26,016 nt of DNA from the NCBI GenBank assembly GCA_964537245.1, contig CAZHZL010000037.1, forward strand, positions 1 to 26,016, written 5' to 3'. Shown here in pieces: positions 1 to 7,662 of this stretch. Numbering within the stretch: position 1 is the first letter of the stretch; every line of letters starts with the position of its first letter. This DNA is from UMGS1840 sp964537245 (GTDB lineage Bacteria; Bacillota; Clostridia; UMGS1840). A program made the translations under genes and the position numbers. Below the pieces are notes generated by a model. That model saw nothing but the letters and a program-made list of their open reading frames with translations. It was not told where the DNA came from and searched no databases.

Positions 1-339
1 GAAGAACGACACCTATGGTATGATTTTTTGAAAACATATCCCGTTAGATTTTTAAGACAAAAAGTAATTGATAATTATATTGTTGATTTTTATTGCCATA
101 GTGCAAGGTTAATTATTGAACTGGACGGCTCACAACATTATGAAGAAAAAGGATTATTGAAAGATAAAATCAGAACTGAAAGAATTGAAAAACGAAATTT
201 AACTGTCATTAGAATACCTAACAACGAAATAAATAAAAATTTTGAGGGAGTATGTCAGTATATAGATAACATTGTTAAAGAATCCCTCCGTCAGCCTACG
301 GCTGACACCTCCCGGGAATCCCCCAGTCAACTTCGTTGA
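1..339 (+). CDS. DUF559 (Vsr/endonuclease-fold) protein, 5' end outside the window
   Basis: The frame is open from base 1 (EERHLWYDFLKTYPVRF...), so the gene starts upstream and 112 residues are visible; the TTG at 28 is not a credible start. The sequence has the DUF559 signatures: RFLRQKVIDNYIVDFYC, the acidic IIELDGSQH segment, and a final beta strand ending in IRIPNNEI. DUF559 proteins share the PD-(D/E)XK-like fold of very-short-patch-repair endonucleases; their cellular role is not established, although they are common in clostridial genomes and MAGs. The natural C terminus appears to be near IVKESLRQ. The last ~15 codons and the stop codon (337-339) lie inside the palindromic repeat that follows, so the tail is repeat-encoded. 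Family call is confident; function is unknown. Confidence 0.85.
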   Translation, partial: EERHLWYDFLKTYPVRFLRQKVIDNYIVDFYCHSARLIIELDGSQHYEEKGLLKDKIRTERIEKRNLTVIRIPNNEINKNFEGVCQYIDNIVKESLRQPTADTSRESPSQLR

Positions 340-380
340 CAGCCCCCTTTAGACAAGGGGGCCGCTGGCAAGGGAGGCTT
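284..380. repeat. Palindromic dispersed repeat (nested hairpins)
   Basis: Three hairpins lie in about 100 bases: GTCAGCC/GGCTGAC (290-306), GTCAAC/GTTGAC (326-340) and CCCCCTT/AAGGGGG (343-361). The CCTCCC at 308-313 can pair with GGGAGG at 372-377, enclosing the second and third. Base composition is markedly more GC-rich than the surroundings. This matches a type of dispersed non-coding repeat I recall in gut Clostridia, often found next to DUF559 genes. Here it supplies the DUF559 stop codon and ends about 30 bases before the -10 of the first araC gene. Whether it moves as a MITE or acts as an RNA element cannot be decided from one copy. Confidence 0.7.
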
Positions 381-412
381 TGGTGCGTGGCATCCAGAAT
401 ATACAGTCTTTA

Positions 413-418
413 TATAAT
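413..418 (+). promoter_or_regulatory. Probable -10 box of araC1
   Basis: TATAAT lies 25 bases before the chosen start of araC1. At a 17-base spacing the -35 position (390-395, GCATCC) does not resemble TTGACA, unlike the perfect -35 of the paralogous araC2. The dispersed repeat ends just upstream and may have replaced the original -35 (inference). Confidence 0.5.
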
Positions 419-442
419 AAAAATAAGACAGGCGGTGATACA

Positions 443-1327
443 ATGGAAGAGCAAAGATTAAAAATGAAGGCTTATAATTCCGGGGAATTTTTCCGGATAA
501 ACAGTATGGTAAGATATACAAACGATCAAAATGACGGTAGACATGTTTTATTTGATGTGCCTGAATCTGACGACTATCATATGTATTTTGTCAGCAATGA
601 ATCTCTTGAAATAAAAACGCCCGACAGGGTTTACAAGCTGAACGATTTTGACCTTCTCATATATAAGGCGAGAGGCTTACATGAACTTACAAGCGGATAT
701 ATGACGGGGTATGTGCATTGTGTTTTTTCGGGCAAATGCGTAGAAGAAATTCTGGAAGAGCTAAACTTGAAAATCAATGTGATACACCATATTGCACCGA
801 AGCTGAAATCTGCTGACCAGTATATATTTTTTGACAGACAGCTTGAATATGTGCGCAAAGAGTTCAGAAAAAGAAAAATTTACAGCGAGCTTTCAAGCTC
901 GTGTATGCTTATTGAGTTTTTATCTTTGTATTCAAGAAATCGCTCGGAAATTACTGAAAATAACGATTTGGAGCAGGTGAAAAAGGTTATCCTGTATCTT
1001 CTTAAAAACCGCGAAAAAAACATTGATGTTGAAGCACTTATAAAATCAACACATCTTTCAAAAAGTCATTTTTACAGGCTTTTTAAGGAATATACAGGCA
1101 CATCGCCTCTTCAATTTCATCAAAACAGCCGAATAACCGTTGCAGCAGACTATCTTGTTTTGTATAATATGAAAATCCGCGAGGTAAGCGAACGGCTCGG
1201 CTTTGATGACCCTCTTTATTTCAGCAGACTTTTTAAAAAGGAATTCGGAGTTTCTCCGAAGGATTATATAAAAATACATAAGACGCACTCGCATATACAA
1301 GACGAAGAAGAAACAGTGGAATTGTAA
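443..1327 (+). CDS. AraC-family transcriptional regulator (copy 1)
   Basis: The ATG at 443 (MEEQRLKM..., 294 residues) is chosen because GGCGGTGAT lies just upstream and the same start and leader occur in the paralogue at 7663; the longer frame from 380 begins in non-conserved sequence. Residues 1-165 form an AraC ligand-binding-type region (cupin-like by family knowledge). Residues about 175-280 are the double helix-turn-helix: LSKSHFYRLFKEYTGTSP, then ADYL..Y..K..EVSERLGF, then DPLYFSRLFKKEFGVSP, the classic AraC/XylS signature. Well over half the residues match the second regulator by eye, including the central ELSS.CMLIEFLSLYSRNR block. It converges on the large secreted-protein gene. Such regulators usually sense a small metabolite, often a sugar, and control neighbours; control of the 1914-residue gene is an inference. 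Confidence 0.9.
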   Translation: MEEQRLKMKAYNSGEFFRINSMVRYTNDQNDGRHVLFDVPESDDYHMYFVSNESLEIKTPDRVYKLNDFDLLIYKARGLHELTSGYMTGYVHCVFSGKCVEEILEELNLKINVIHHIAPKLKSADQYIFFDRQLEYVRKEFRKRKIYSELSSSCMLIEFLSLYSRNRSEITENNDLEQVKKVILYLLKNREKNIDVEALIKSTHLSKSHFYRLFKEYTGTSPLQFHQNSRITVAADYLVLYNMKIREVSERLGFDDPLYFSRLFKKEFGVSPKDYIKIHKTHSHIQDEEETVEL

Positions 1328-1585
1328 AAAAAGTTCAGAACACGAAAAAAGGGGATGTTAAAAAAGTCCAGACCGCAAAAAAAGAAATGAAACATAAAAA
1401 CAAAGGATAGTTTAATCTTTTTTTACTATTAAAAATTAAAGAAAAAAGACAAATTTATTTGTTTTTTGAAAAAATTTTTTCTTTTTTTGCTACGAACAAA
1501 CTTCCCCTCTCGCTGTATCCTCATACAGCTTCGGGTGTCCCAAAGCTTCGCTTTGGCTCAGTTTGTCCGTTCTGAAACTTTTTTT
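1326..1585. repeat. 260-bp non-coding element bounded by inverted repeats
   Basis: The left end AAAAAAAGTTCAGAAC (1326-1341, overlapping the araC1 stop) is repeated in inverted form as GTTCTGAAACTTTTTTT (1569-1585), differing by one inserted base. A degenerate direct copy, AAAAAAGTCCAGACC, lies near 1359. Inside are AT-rich spacers and a compact three-helix structure: outer ACAAACT/AGTTTGT (1496-1502, 1560-1566), GCTGTAT/ATACAGC with a 4-base loop (1512-1529) and CCAAAGC/GCTTTGG with a 3-base loop (1540-1556). No reading frame of note. It could be a MITE-like element or a 3' structured RNA; as a + strand RNA it ends in seven U residues, so it may also terminate araC1. Confidence 0.5.
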
Positions 1586-1603
1586 CCTATCCCCTAAAAA
1601 CCC

Positions 1604-1645
1604 AAGTGGACTGTTTAAAAATAATTTTTAAACAGTCCACTTTTT
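1604..1645. terminator. Strong convergent terminator hairpin
   Basis: A perfect 18-bp inverted repeat (1604-1621 and 1625-1642, beginning AAGTGGACTG) has a 3-base loop and is followed on the + strand by a T run. It lies between the convergent araC1 and large secreted-protein genes and probably serves both, more strongly for the + strand because the minus-strand exit reads GGGTTTTTAG. Confidence 0.75.
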
Positions 1646-1680
1646 CATTTTGGGGCTATAATACTTAGAATATACTTAGA

Positions 1681-4600
1681 TTATTTACTTACAGAGCTGC
1701 AAAGCGGTTTCATCAAATCTGCGCTGTTCCAGAGCATTGCTTTAACTTCAGTTGCGCCTTCTGTTGTAAGCCCTGCTTCTGAAAGTGAAACAGGTGTATT
1801 TGCTGTTATAGCTGTCAGAATTTCTGTATCAACAAGTATATTTCCGTTGTAGCTTGCAAGGATAAGCGAATAGCTGTTTGGCAATACATTTACATTCACA
1901 GTTGTATCATCAAGAGTTATAACGATTTCATCTACCGAATATGTACCGTCCGCATTTGTTATCGGCGCAAATCCGTATGCACACCATTCATCTGCAATCT
2001 CATTTGTAAATGTTCCTGCTGAGATTTCGATATATGCTTCAAGGTCATAGCCGCTGTCTCCTGTGAGAACAACATTTCCTGTGATTTTACCTGTCATTGT
2101 TTCATCAACAACAACCTTAACCTCACCGTAGCCTGCTGTCGGATAGTAGTATGCGTCAAACGCTGTTCTTCCCTCGTATGCTGTAATATTTGTGTTTCCG
2201 CTTAATGTTGTTGTTCCGTTGTTACAGCTTAAAACAAATCTTACGCTCTCGTCGTCTGAGCAATCAAGTGTTACATCGGAAAGTGTGAGATTGCTGTAAT
2301 TCTGAACGAATATTTTCATATTTGCGTTATCTGCAGAAAGAGTACCGTTTTTGATTGTGATATTGCTTCCCTTTAAGAAGTGGAATGCATTTGTTTTTGT
2401 ATTTGCTGAGCCAACCAACTCTCCGTTTACTGTGTAGGTATATGAATTTAAGTTGATTGTCAAATCTTTTCCGCTTTCAACTGCGATACCGTTTCCGCTT
2501 GCGTTTGTAAGCAAGATTACTTCATCGCCGCTTTCTGCGTTTGCAGCTGCTTCTTCAAGTGTTTCATATTTCACACCGTTTACTTCGGCAACAGCTTCTA
2601 CCGCCGGAGAAAGAGCAAATGTTAGGTCATAATCTCTCAGCCATTCGTCATTCTGAAAATCTCTTGCTCTGAATACAACTCTGTCTTCGTATACATTTAT
2701 GTATTGCGCAACGCCCTGACCGGAGAAGCCTTCTGTGCTTCCTTTGCCGAAGGAGGTTGTGTTAATCTGATAGAAATTACCAAAATCAACGACTGTTCTT
2801 GTTGCGCCTCCGAAGCCGTTATGAGTGTGACCGTTGAGTAAGAATATATTTCCGCCTTCATATGTATTAAGAAGATTTACAAGCTTTGTGCCATATTCTT
2901 CATACAGATAGTAACCGCCGTTTGAGCCGCCTACCGAGCCTGTAATCGGTAAATGCTGAATAATGAATATCGGCTTTCCGTCACCTGCAATCTCATCTAA
3001 AATGCCTTCCAGCCATACAAACTGTTCAGGACTTATCCATCTGGTTGTAACTGTATCATAGTTATCAACAACGATATAATGCGCAATACCGTCGTTTAAG
3101 TAATAATAAGGCTCATCTAACACACCATCTGCCATAACTCTTTCGTTAAGAGGATCGGTTGAATCAAAGTATGGCATCATTCTTTCCTGAAATTCTGCTC
3201 TAAGCTCATCTCTTGTAAGAGATATTGTGTTTCCGTTTTCATCAGTTCTTGAACCGTTGGCAGGCTCATCATGATTACCTCTTGCAACAACTGCATTAAG
3301 ACCGGCGGGGATATTTGCGTCAAGTATGTTAAAGAAGAAATGCTGGTGGTTGTTTCCTGTTTCAGCATAGTCTCCGGCTGTTATCCATGTTTTGAGGTCG
3401 ATATTAAGGTCTGTATGCTGATTTAATGATTTAACCATCCAAAGACCGTTTCCTGATGATGTGCCTGTTCCTGAAATATGAATATCGGAAGTAAAGAGCG
3501 CTGTTCCTTTTGAATCCTTATTAAGAAAATCATCGTAGTAAGCGTTAAATTCTTCGTAGGCATTTTTCAATGCTTCAGCATTTCCTATTGTATAGCTGTC
3601 TGCAAATGCTTTTGAAGCTTCAAGCTCAGTTTTTAAAGCTGTTTTATTTTCTTCTGAATAAATACTGCCTGCATTTTCGGAGGAAAGAAGCGTCTCAGCT
3701 TCATAATTTACCTTGCCGAGCATTTTTTCGTAGTACATTTCTTCAAGCTTGTTTGCACCCAATGCAAACGGATAAATTTTGATATCGTCAAATTCACCGC
3801 TTATCATTCCGTACTGTCCCAAGCCGTCTGCACCGAATATAAGGCTTGCGCCGTCACCGTCGATGGTTCCCAATGCGTCTGAAACTCTAAATGTTGAAAC
3901 AGCAGTATTATCAACATATGTCACAGCGTTTCCGTTTCTGTCAACAATATATGCAATCTGGTGCCATCTTGATTCAGAAGGCTTGTCAATTGCTGTGGTG
4001 TTGCATACTTCGTTTTCTCCTATCTTCATATTTACTCCGAAATCGGCAGACTGAGGCATAGCAGTAAGTGCAAAGCCTGTTTTGTCATTTGTTGCGAAAT
4101 CTTTGTTTGAAAGAACAACGCCGCCCAATTTATATGTATTTGCAGTAAAATCTACTGCACCGGAGGAACATTTTGAAGACGCGTCTGCGTCATGACCAAA
4201 TTCTCCAATACCTGCTTCAACTGCTCTTAACCAGAATACAATTGAGAAGCTGTCATCGTTAAATTTATATTCACCTAAGTTAAGATAATTCTGAGCGTCT
4301 TTTCCGAATGTGTTTGAAATAGAAAGCGCTTTTGAACCGTCAGCACCTGTTACATAGCTTGGAGTTCCTTCTAAGACAGGTGTAACTGTTGTATCCGTAC
4401 CTGAGTTTGCTACTGTTCCGTCATCAAAGCTGATATTTACAACAGGATTTTCAATTACGCTGTTTACATAAGCTTCTACCGCTTCGTCATAAGCAACGAT
4501 AAATTCAGCATAGGTGTTGTAACCGCCGTTTGAAATATCAGAAATAATCGCAGAAGAAACCTCTTCCTTTCCTGTTTCGTCAAGACCGTTATAACCGTTA

Positions 4601-7425
4601 TAGCCTGCTGTACTTGCATTTAAAAGTCCCGACAAGCCCATTTCATCAAGAAGAACTTTTCCGTCAGTTGATGAATTTATATAGTCAAGTATGCTTGAAG
4701 CTGTATAAGAAAGCTTCATTGTAGGAACTGCTGTAAGTCTCCAACCGTCATACATTGAAGCATTTCCCGCTCTTGCCGCAATATAATCTGATGAAGAAGC
4801 TTTGAAGCTTTTAAGAGCATAGCTTGTTAAATCAGCTTCTTCGCTGAACACTGTACTTCCTTTTTTGTAGCCTGACTGAATATTCTGCGGTCCTGCCTGC
4901 CAGTCGCTTGAGGTAGCATAGCTGTACCATTCGTCAAACTGCGCGTCAGTTTCCGATGTAATTTCTTCAGTAGTTGTTATTGCGTTTCCTTCTTCGTCCG
5001 TTTCACCTGTAGCAGTCGTTACGCTGTAAGCGTTCTTGTAAACCGCAGGAACTGTGCTTAAAGGAATTTTTGCAGTATTGAAATAAACATCAAAGCCGCT
5101 TGTGTTATTATTCTGAACAGCAATTACACTGTAATTCATTTTCATTTCAGAAAGTGCATTTTTAAGTGGAATATTAAATTCCGTAATAGTTTTTGTTGTA
5201 TAAAGATTTGCGTATTTTTTTCTTGAGAAATCAGACATTTCCCATTTGTTTACATAGGTTTTCATAAGTTCTCCGCTTATGTTTGCTGTATAAGTACCGC
5301 CCGGATTTTTGTCGTGATATGAGCCATAGCCGTAGCTGCCGCTTTTTATAGTTGTATATGCAACAGCGTAATTATTAGGACTAATCTCTGTTGTAATTTG
5401 TTCTAAGGTCATACTCAAATCCCAAGCTGCCTGAACATCTGCAATGCTTGCAAAACCATTTTCAGGCTTCTGCAAGAGGAAATTTGCTCCGATTTCCTTT
5501 TTACCTGACGGCGTAAGTCCGAGGTACAATTCAGAGCCGCTTTCGGTTTCCGAGAATACTCCTGCATTTGCTAAATCATCAAGAATAGCTGTTATATCCT
5601 CAGCTGTTGCGCTGTTGATTGCATTTAACAAATCTGCTTCAAGATATGTGAGCGTAAGAGTAGGTATTCTTGAATTTGCACCCATTTTGAAGGAATAGTT
5701 CATGTATTGAGAATTACATCTACCTGTTGAAAGGGTAAGATAATTATTTTCCGAAGCTTTAAGATTTGAAAGAACGCTATCTGTTATATCAAGTGTTCTT
5801 CTTGACATACCTGAAGCTGTTGTATCGTTAAATACATAGGCTGTCTTAAACTTGCTGTTTGCATAACTCCAACCATCAGAATCTGCGCCCGGCCAGTAAT
5901 TATTTGCATATGTAAGTACAGCTGCATATTCTTCTGTTGTATTATCATAAACACCTGCTTCAGCGTCAATTTCAAATTTATTAAGGTCATAGAAAAACGG
6001 CTGTTTTCTGTTTGTCACTGTATTGTTACCCGGTGTAAAGGTATAATTTGCTTTAATATTTGTAAGAAATTCCTTGAAAGGCACTTCAAAGCTTGAAATT
6101 ATACTCATATGCTGTGTGTTTATATTATTATCATTTGAATAAACTCTGTTATAATGTAAATTAAGCGCTGCTGTGGTAGTATAGTAACCGCTCTGTGTAA
6201 TATACAAGGTTGCATAATTGACAGGTGAAATGTTAAATGTAACTGTCTTTAAAACCATTGCGCTGTCAAAAGCTGCCGCAACTTCGGAAACAGCTGTAAA
6301 GCCACCTTCGGGAATTAAAGAAAGCATATTTGCATTTGCTTCTTTTTTTGCTGCGTCACTCAAAGCTGTGTAAGCTTCATAGCCTGTTGCGCTTGTTGTG
6401 AATGCGCCTGCACCTCCGATTGACAGCATAACTGAAGCAATATTTTCTTCGTTTGCGCTGTTTATTAAAGACAATATAATTCTGTCTAAATTCATAGCTG
6501 CATCGTATACGGAGCATATTTCAGAAAAGCTTGTAAAACCTGTTTCTGAAGGAATTGCTTCAAAAATATTTTTCGAAACTGCCGCTTTAAATTCATCGGA
6601 AAGAGCTTTAAATTCATTGTAGCCGACTGTGCTTTCCGATAATACTCCGATAACTCCGATATCGTTAATAATATCTGCTGCTGTTTCTTCGGTCATTGAA
6701 TTTATATAGCTTAAAATATCCGCAGTTCTGTATTTTACTGTGAGGTATGGAAGCTTAGAGGTATCATTCATAACATAAGATGAATTTGAATATTGACTTG
6801 TTTCCCTTCCTGTTGCAAGTGTGATATATTCAGAGGTACAGGTATCAGCTGTGTATAAGCTCATTACATTATCAGTAATATCATATGTATGTGTTCCTTT
6901 GGTATTATCCGTAACCTCTTTTGCTACCTGTGAAGCAAAAGGTCTGCTGGTATAGGAATATCCGCTTGCAGGCCAATAATTCTGAGTATATTCCTCTATT
7001 TCATTATAGCCGTCGCTGTCTTTTTCATAGCTTCCCGGATTTATATCGGGAGCAAATTTATTAAGATCATAAAAAATAGGTAACACTCTGCTTGATGTAA
7101 GCTCTGCCGCTTGAATATACCAACTCATATTTACGGTTTCAAGAGCATTTTTTATAGGTACATTATAGCTTGCAATTACGCTGAAATATTCAGCAAGCAA
7201 ATACCCACTTGTTGGAAAAAGGGTGTTGTAATACGCTTTCACCGCAAAGTTATTAGGGTGACTGGAATAGCCGGAAATATCAAAATCAATGATAGCATAA
7301 TTTTCCGGTGAGAGCTTTACCTCATAATATTCCGACACGGTATCTTCGGCAGATACCGCAAGATTTAATGAAAATAACATCATTAAACACATTATCAATG
7401 CTAAAGTTTTTCTGAAAATTTTCAT
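1681..7425 (-). CDS. Large secreted multidomain metallophosphoesterase (LamG-like, beta-helix and repeat modules)
   Basis: 1914 residues. Residues 1-26 are a signal peptide (MKIFRKTLALIMCLMM..., cleavage near VSA-ED). Three beta-rich modules begin with SPENYA (~38), SPVNYA (~398) and SPNNYA (~680); each ends DITD...LTLTY-like, resembling CBM96/DNRLRE modules (my inference). Four ~80-residue helical repeats start near 235, 310, 597 and 912 (pattern ..YINS.TEE.., GYNEF.ALS...K). A LamG/concanavalin-like domain spans ~994-1230, then a helical linker. A calcineurin-type phosphoesterase spans ~1308-1600 with all metal ligands: D1314-x-H1316, GD1352, GNHD 1383-1386, H1491 and GHTH 1532-1535. A parallel beta-helix (~1610-1810) and a C-terminal domain ending near VKAMLWNSADLMKPL follow. 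There is no LPXTG, dockerin or SLH motif, so it is probably released. It likely acts on a phosphorylated extracellular glycan or polymer; the substrate is unknown. It is divergent from araC2, and its start has an AAGGAAGG-rich leader. Confidence 0.85.
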   Translation of the reverse strand: MKIFRKTLALIMCLMMLFSLNLAVSAEDTVSEYYEVKLSPENYAIIDFDISGYSSHPNNFAVKAYYNTLFPTSGYLLAEYFSVIASYNVPIKNALETVNMSWYIQAAELTSSRVLPIFYDLNKFAPDINPGSYEKDSDGYNEIEEYTQNYWPASGYSYTSRPFASQVAKEVTDNTKGTHTYDITDNVMSLYTADTCTSEYITLATGRETSQYSNSSYVMNDTSKLPYLTVKYRTADILSYINSMTEETAADIINDIGVIGVLSESTVGYNEFKALSDEFKAAVSKNIFEAIPSETGFTSFSEICSVYDAAMNLDRIILSLINSANEENIASVMLSIGGAGAFTTSATGYEAYTALSDAAKKEANANMLSLIPEGGFTAVSEVAAAFDSAMVLKTVTFNISPVNYATLYITQSGYYTTTAALNLHYNRVYSNDNNINTQHMSIISSFEVPFKEFLTNIKANYTFTPGNNTVTNRKQPFFYDLNKFEIDAEAGVYDNTTEEYAAVLTYANNYWPGADSDGWSYANSKFKTAYVFNDTTASGMSRRTLDITDSVLSNLKASENNYLTLSTGRCNSQYMNYSFKMGANSRIPTLTLTYLEADLLNAINSATAEDITAILDDLANAGVFSETESGSELYLGLTPSGKKEIGANFLLQKPENGFASIADVQAAWDLSMTLEQITTEISPNNYAVAYTTIKSGSYGYGSYHDKNPGGTYTANISGELMKTYVNKWEMSDFSRKKYANLYTTKTITEFNIPLKNALSEMKMNYSVIAVQNNNTSGFDVYFNTAKIPLSTVPAVYKNAYSVTTATGETDEEGNAITTTEEITSETDAQFDEWYSYATSSDWQAGPQNIQSGYKKGSTVFSEEADLTSYALKSFKASSSDYIAARAGNASMYDGWRLTAVPTMKLSYTASSILDYINSSTDGKVLLDEMGLSGLLNASTAGYNGYNGLDETGKEEVSSAIISDISNGGYNTYAEFIVAYDEAVEAYVNSVIENPVVNISFDDGTVANSGTDTTVTPVLEGTPSYVTGADGSKALSISNTFGKDAQNYLNLGEYKFNDDSFSIVFWLRAVEAGIGEFGHDADASSKCSSGAVDFTANTYKLGGVVLSNKDFATNDKTGFALTAMPQSADFGVNMKIGENEVCNTTAIDKPSESRWHQIAYIVDRNGNAVTYVDNTAVSTFRVSDALGTIDGDGASLIFGADGLGQYGMISGEFDDIKIYPFALGANKLEEMYYEKMLGKVNYEAETLLSSENAGSIYSEENKTALKTELEASKAFADSYTIGNAEALKNAYEEFNAYYDDFLNKDSKGTALFTSDIHISGTGTSSGNGLWMVKSLNQHTDLNIDLKTWITAGDYAETGNNHQHFFFNILDANIPAGLNAVVARGNHDEPANGSRTDENGNTISLTRDELRAEFQERMMPYFDSTDPLNERVMADGVLDEPYYYLNDGIAHYIVVDNYDTVTTRWISPEQFVWLEGILDEIAGDGKPIFIIQHLPITGSVGGSNGGYYLYEEYGTKLVNLLNTYEGGNIFLLNGHTHNGFGGATRTVVDFGNFYQINTTSFGKGSTEGFSGQGVAQYINVYEDRVVFRARDFQNDEWLRDYDLTFALSPAVEAVAEVNGVKYETLEEAAANAESGDEVILLTNASGNGIAVESGKDLTINLNSYTYTVNGELVGSANTKTNAFHFLKGSNITIKNGTLSADNANMKIFVQNYSNLTLSDVTLDCSDDESVRFVLSCNNGTTTLSGNTNITAYEGRTAFDAYYYPTAGYGEVKVVVDETMTGKITGNVVLTGDSGYDLEAYIEISAGTFTNEIADEWCAYGFAPITNADGTYSVDEIVITLDDTTVNVNVLPNSYSLILASYNGNILVDTEILTAITANTPVSLSEAGLTTEGATEVKAMLWNSADLMKPLCSSVSK

Positions 7426-7460
7426 AATTTCTTCTTTCCTTCCTTCTTTTTATTTATTAT

Positions 7461-7489
7461 ATTATAAGAAAAATTACATTTTTTGTACA
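7461..7489 (-). promoter_or_regulatory. Possible proximal promoter of the large secreted-protein gene
   Basis: On the minus strand TGTACA (7484-7489, 4 of 6 to TTGACA) is followed by exactly 17 bases and TATAAT (7461-7466). The -35 is also half of the TTTTTGTACA inverted repeat, so a protein bound there could block this promoter. It competes with the distal minus-strand promoter at 7540-7568. Confidence 0.45.
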
Positions 7490-7520
7490 GGGTTAAAAAA
7501 AGCTTTTTAGTGTACAAAAA
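7480..7520. promoter_or_regulatory. Inverted repeat, candidate operator
   Basis: TTTTTGTACA (7480-7489) and TGTACAAAAA (7511-7520) form a perfect 10-bp inverted repeat with a 21-base spacer, about 31 bases centre to centre, or roughly three helical turns. It lies in the leader/promoter of the large secreted-protein gene. A dimeric or looping regulator is plausible, but the binding protein is not known. Confidence 0.45.
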
Positions 7521-7539
7521 GAACATTTTTCTTAAATTT

Positions 7540-7568
7540 ATTATACATTATTCATTTTGATATAACAA
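7540..7568 (-). promoter_or_regulatory. Distal promoter of the large secreted-protein gene
   Basis: On the minus strand TTGTTA (7563-7568, 4 of 6) is followed by 17 bases and a perfect TATAAT (7540-7545). Use of this promoter gives a leader of about 105 bases containing the TTTTTGTACA inverted repeat. Confidence 0.5.
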
Positions 7569-7614
7569 TCGCGAAAATTCCTTTTTTATGAGGTAAATAT
7601 AGACAAAATTCCCA

Positions 7615-7643
7615 TTGACATTTCATTTGTGTTAATGTATAAT
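7615..7643 (+). promoter_or_regulatory. SigA-type promoter of araC2
   Basis: A perfect TTGACA (7615-7620), 17-base spacer and TATAAT (7638-7643). Transcription should begin near 7650, which rules out the upstream in-frame ATG at 7648 as the practical start. Confidence 0.85.
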
Positions 7644-7662
7644 AAATATGGGCGGTGATATG

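Larger units (their letters stand above)
7536..7647. repeat. 15-bp inverted repeat carrying divergent -10 boxes
   Basis: ATTTATTATACATTA (7536-7550) and TAATGTATAATAAAT (7633-7647) are perfect inverted copies. Each contains TATAAT in the outward direction: 7540-7545 on the minus strand toward the large gene, and 7638-7643 on the plus strand toward araC2. This places identical start-site sequence on both sides of an 82-base central region. Confidence 0.7.

Noticed and set aside
284..380. CRISPR repeat or tRNA-like structure
   Set aside because: The hairpins are different from one another, not regularly spaced repeats with spacers, and no tRNA arms or T-loop are seen.
380..442. Upstream in-frame start for araC1 (ATG/GTG-type at 380)
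   Set aside because: The extra 21 residues lie across the repeat end and the -10 box; the MEEQ start with GGCGGTGAT is shared with the paralogue.
3570..4054. Plus-strand open frames opposite the large secreted-protein gene (also 5444-5698, 6398-6622)
   Set aside because: They mirror the real frame, have no family features and no start signals.
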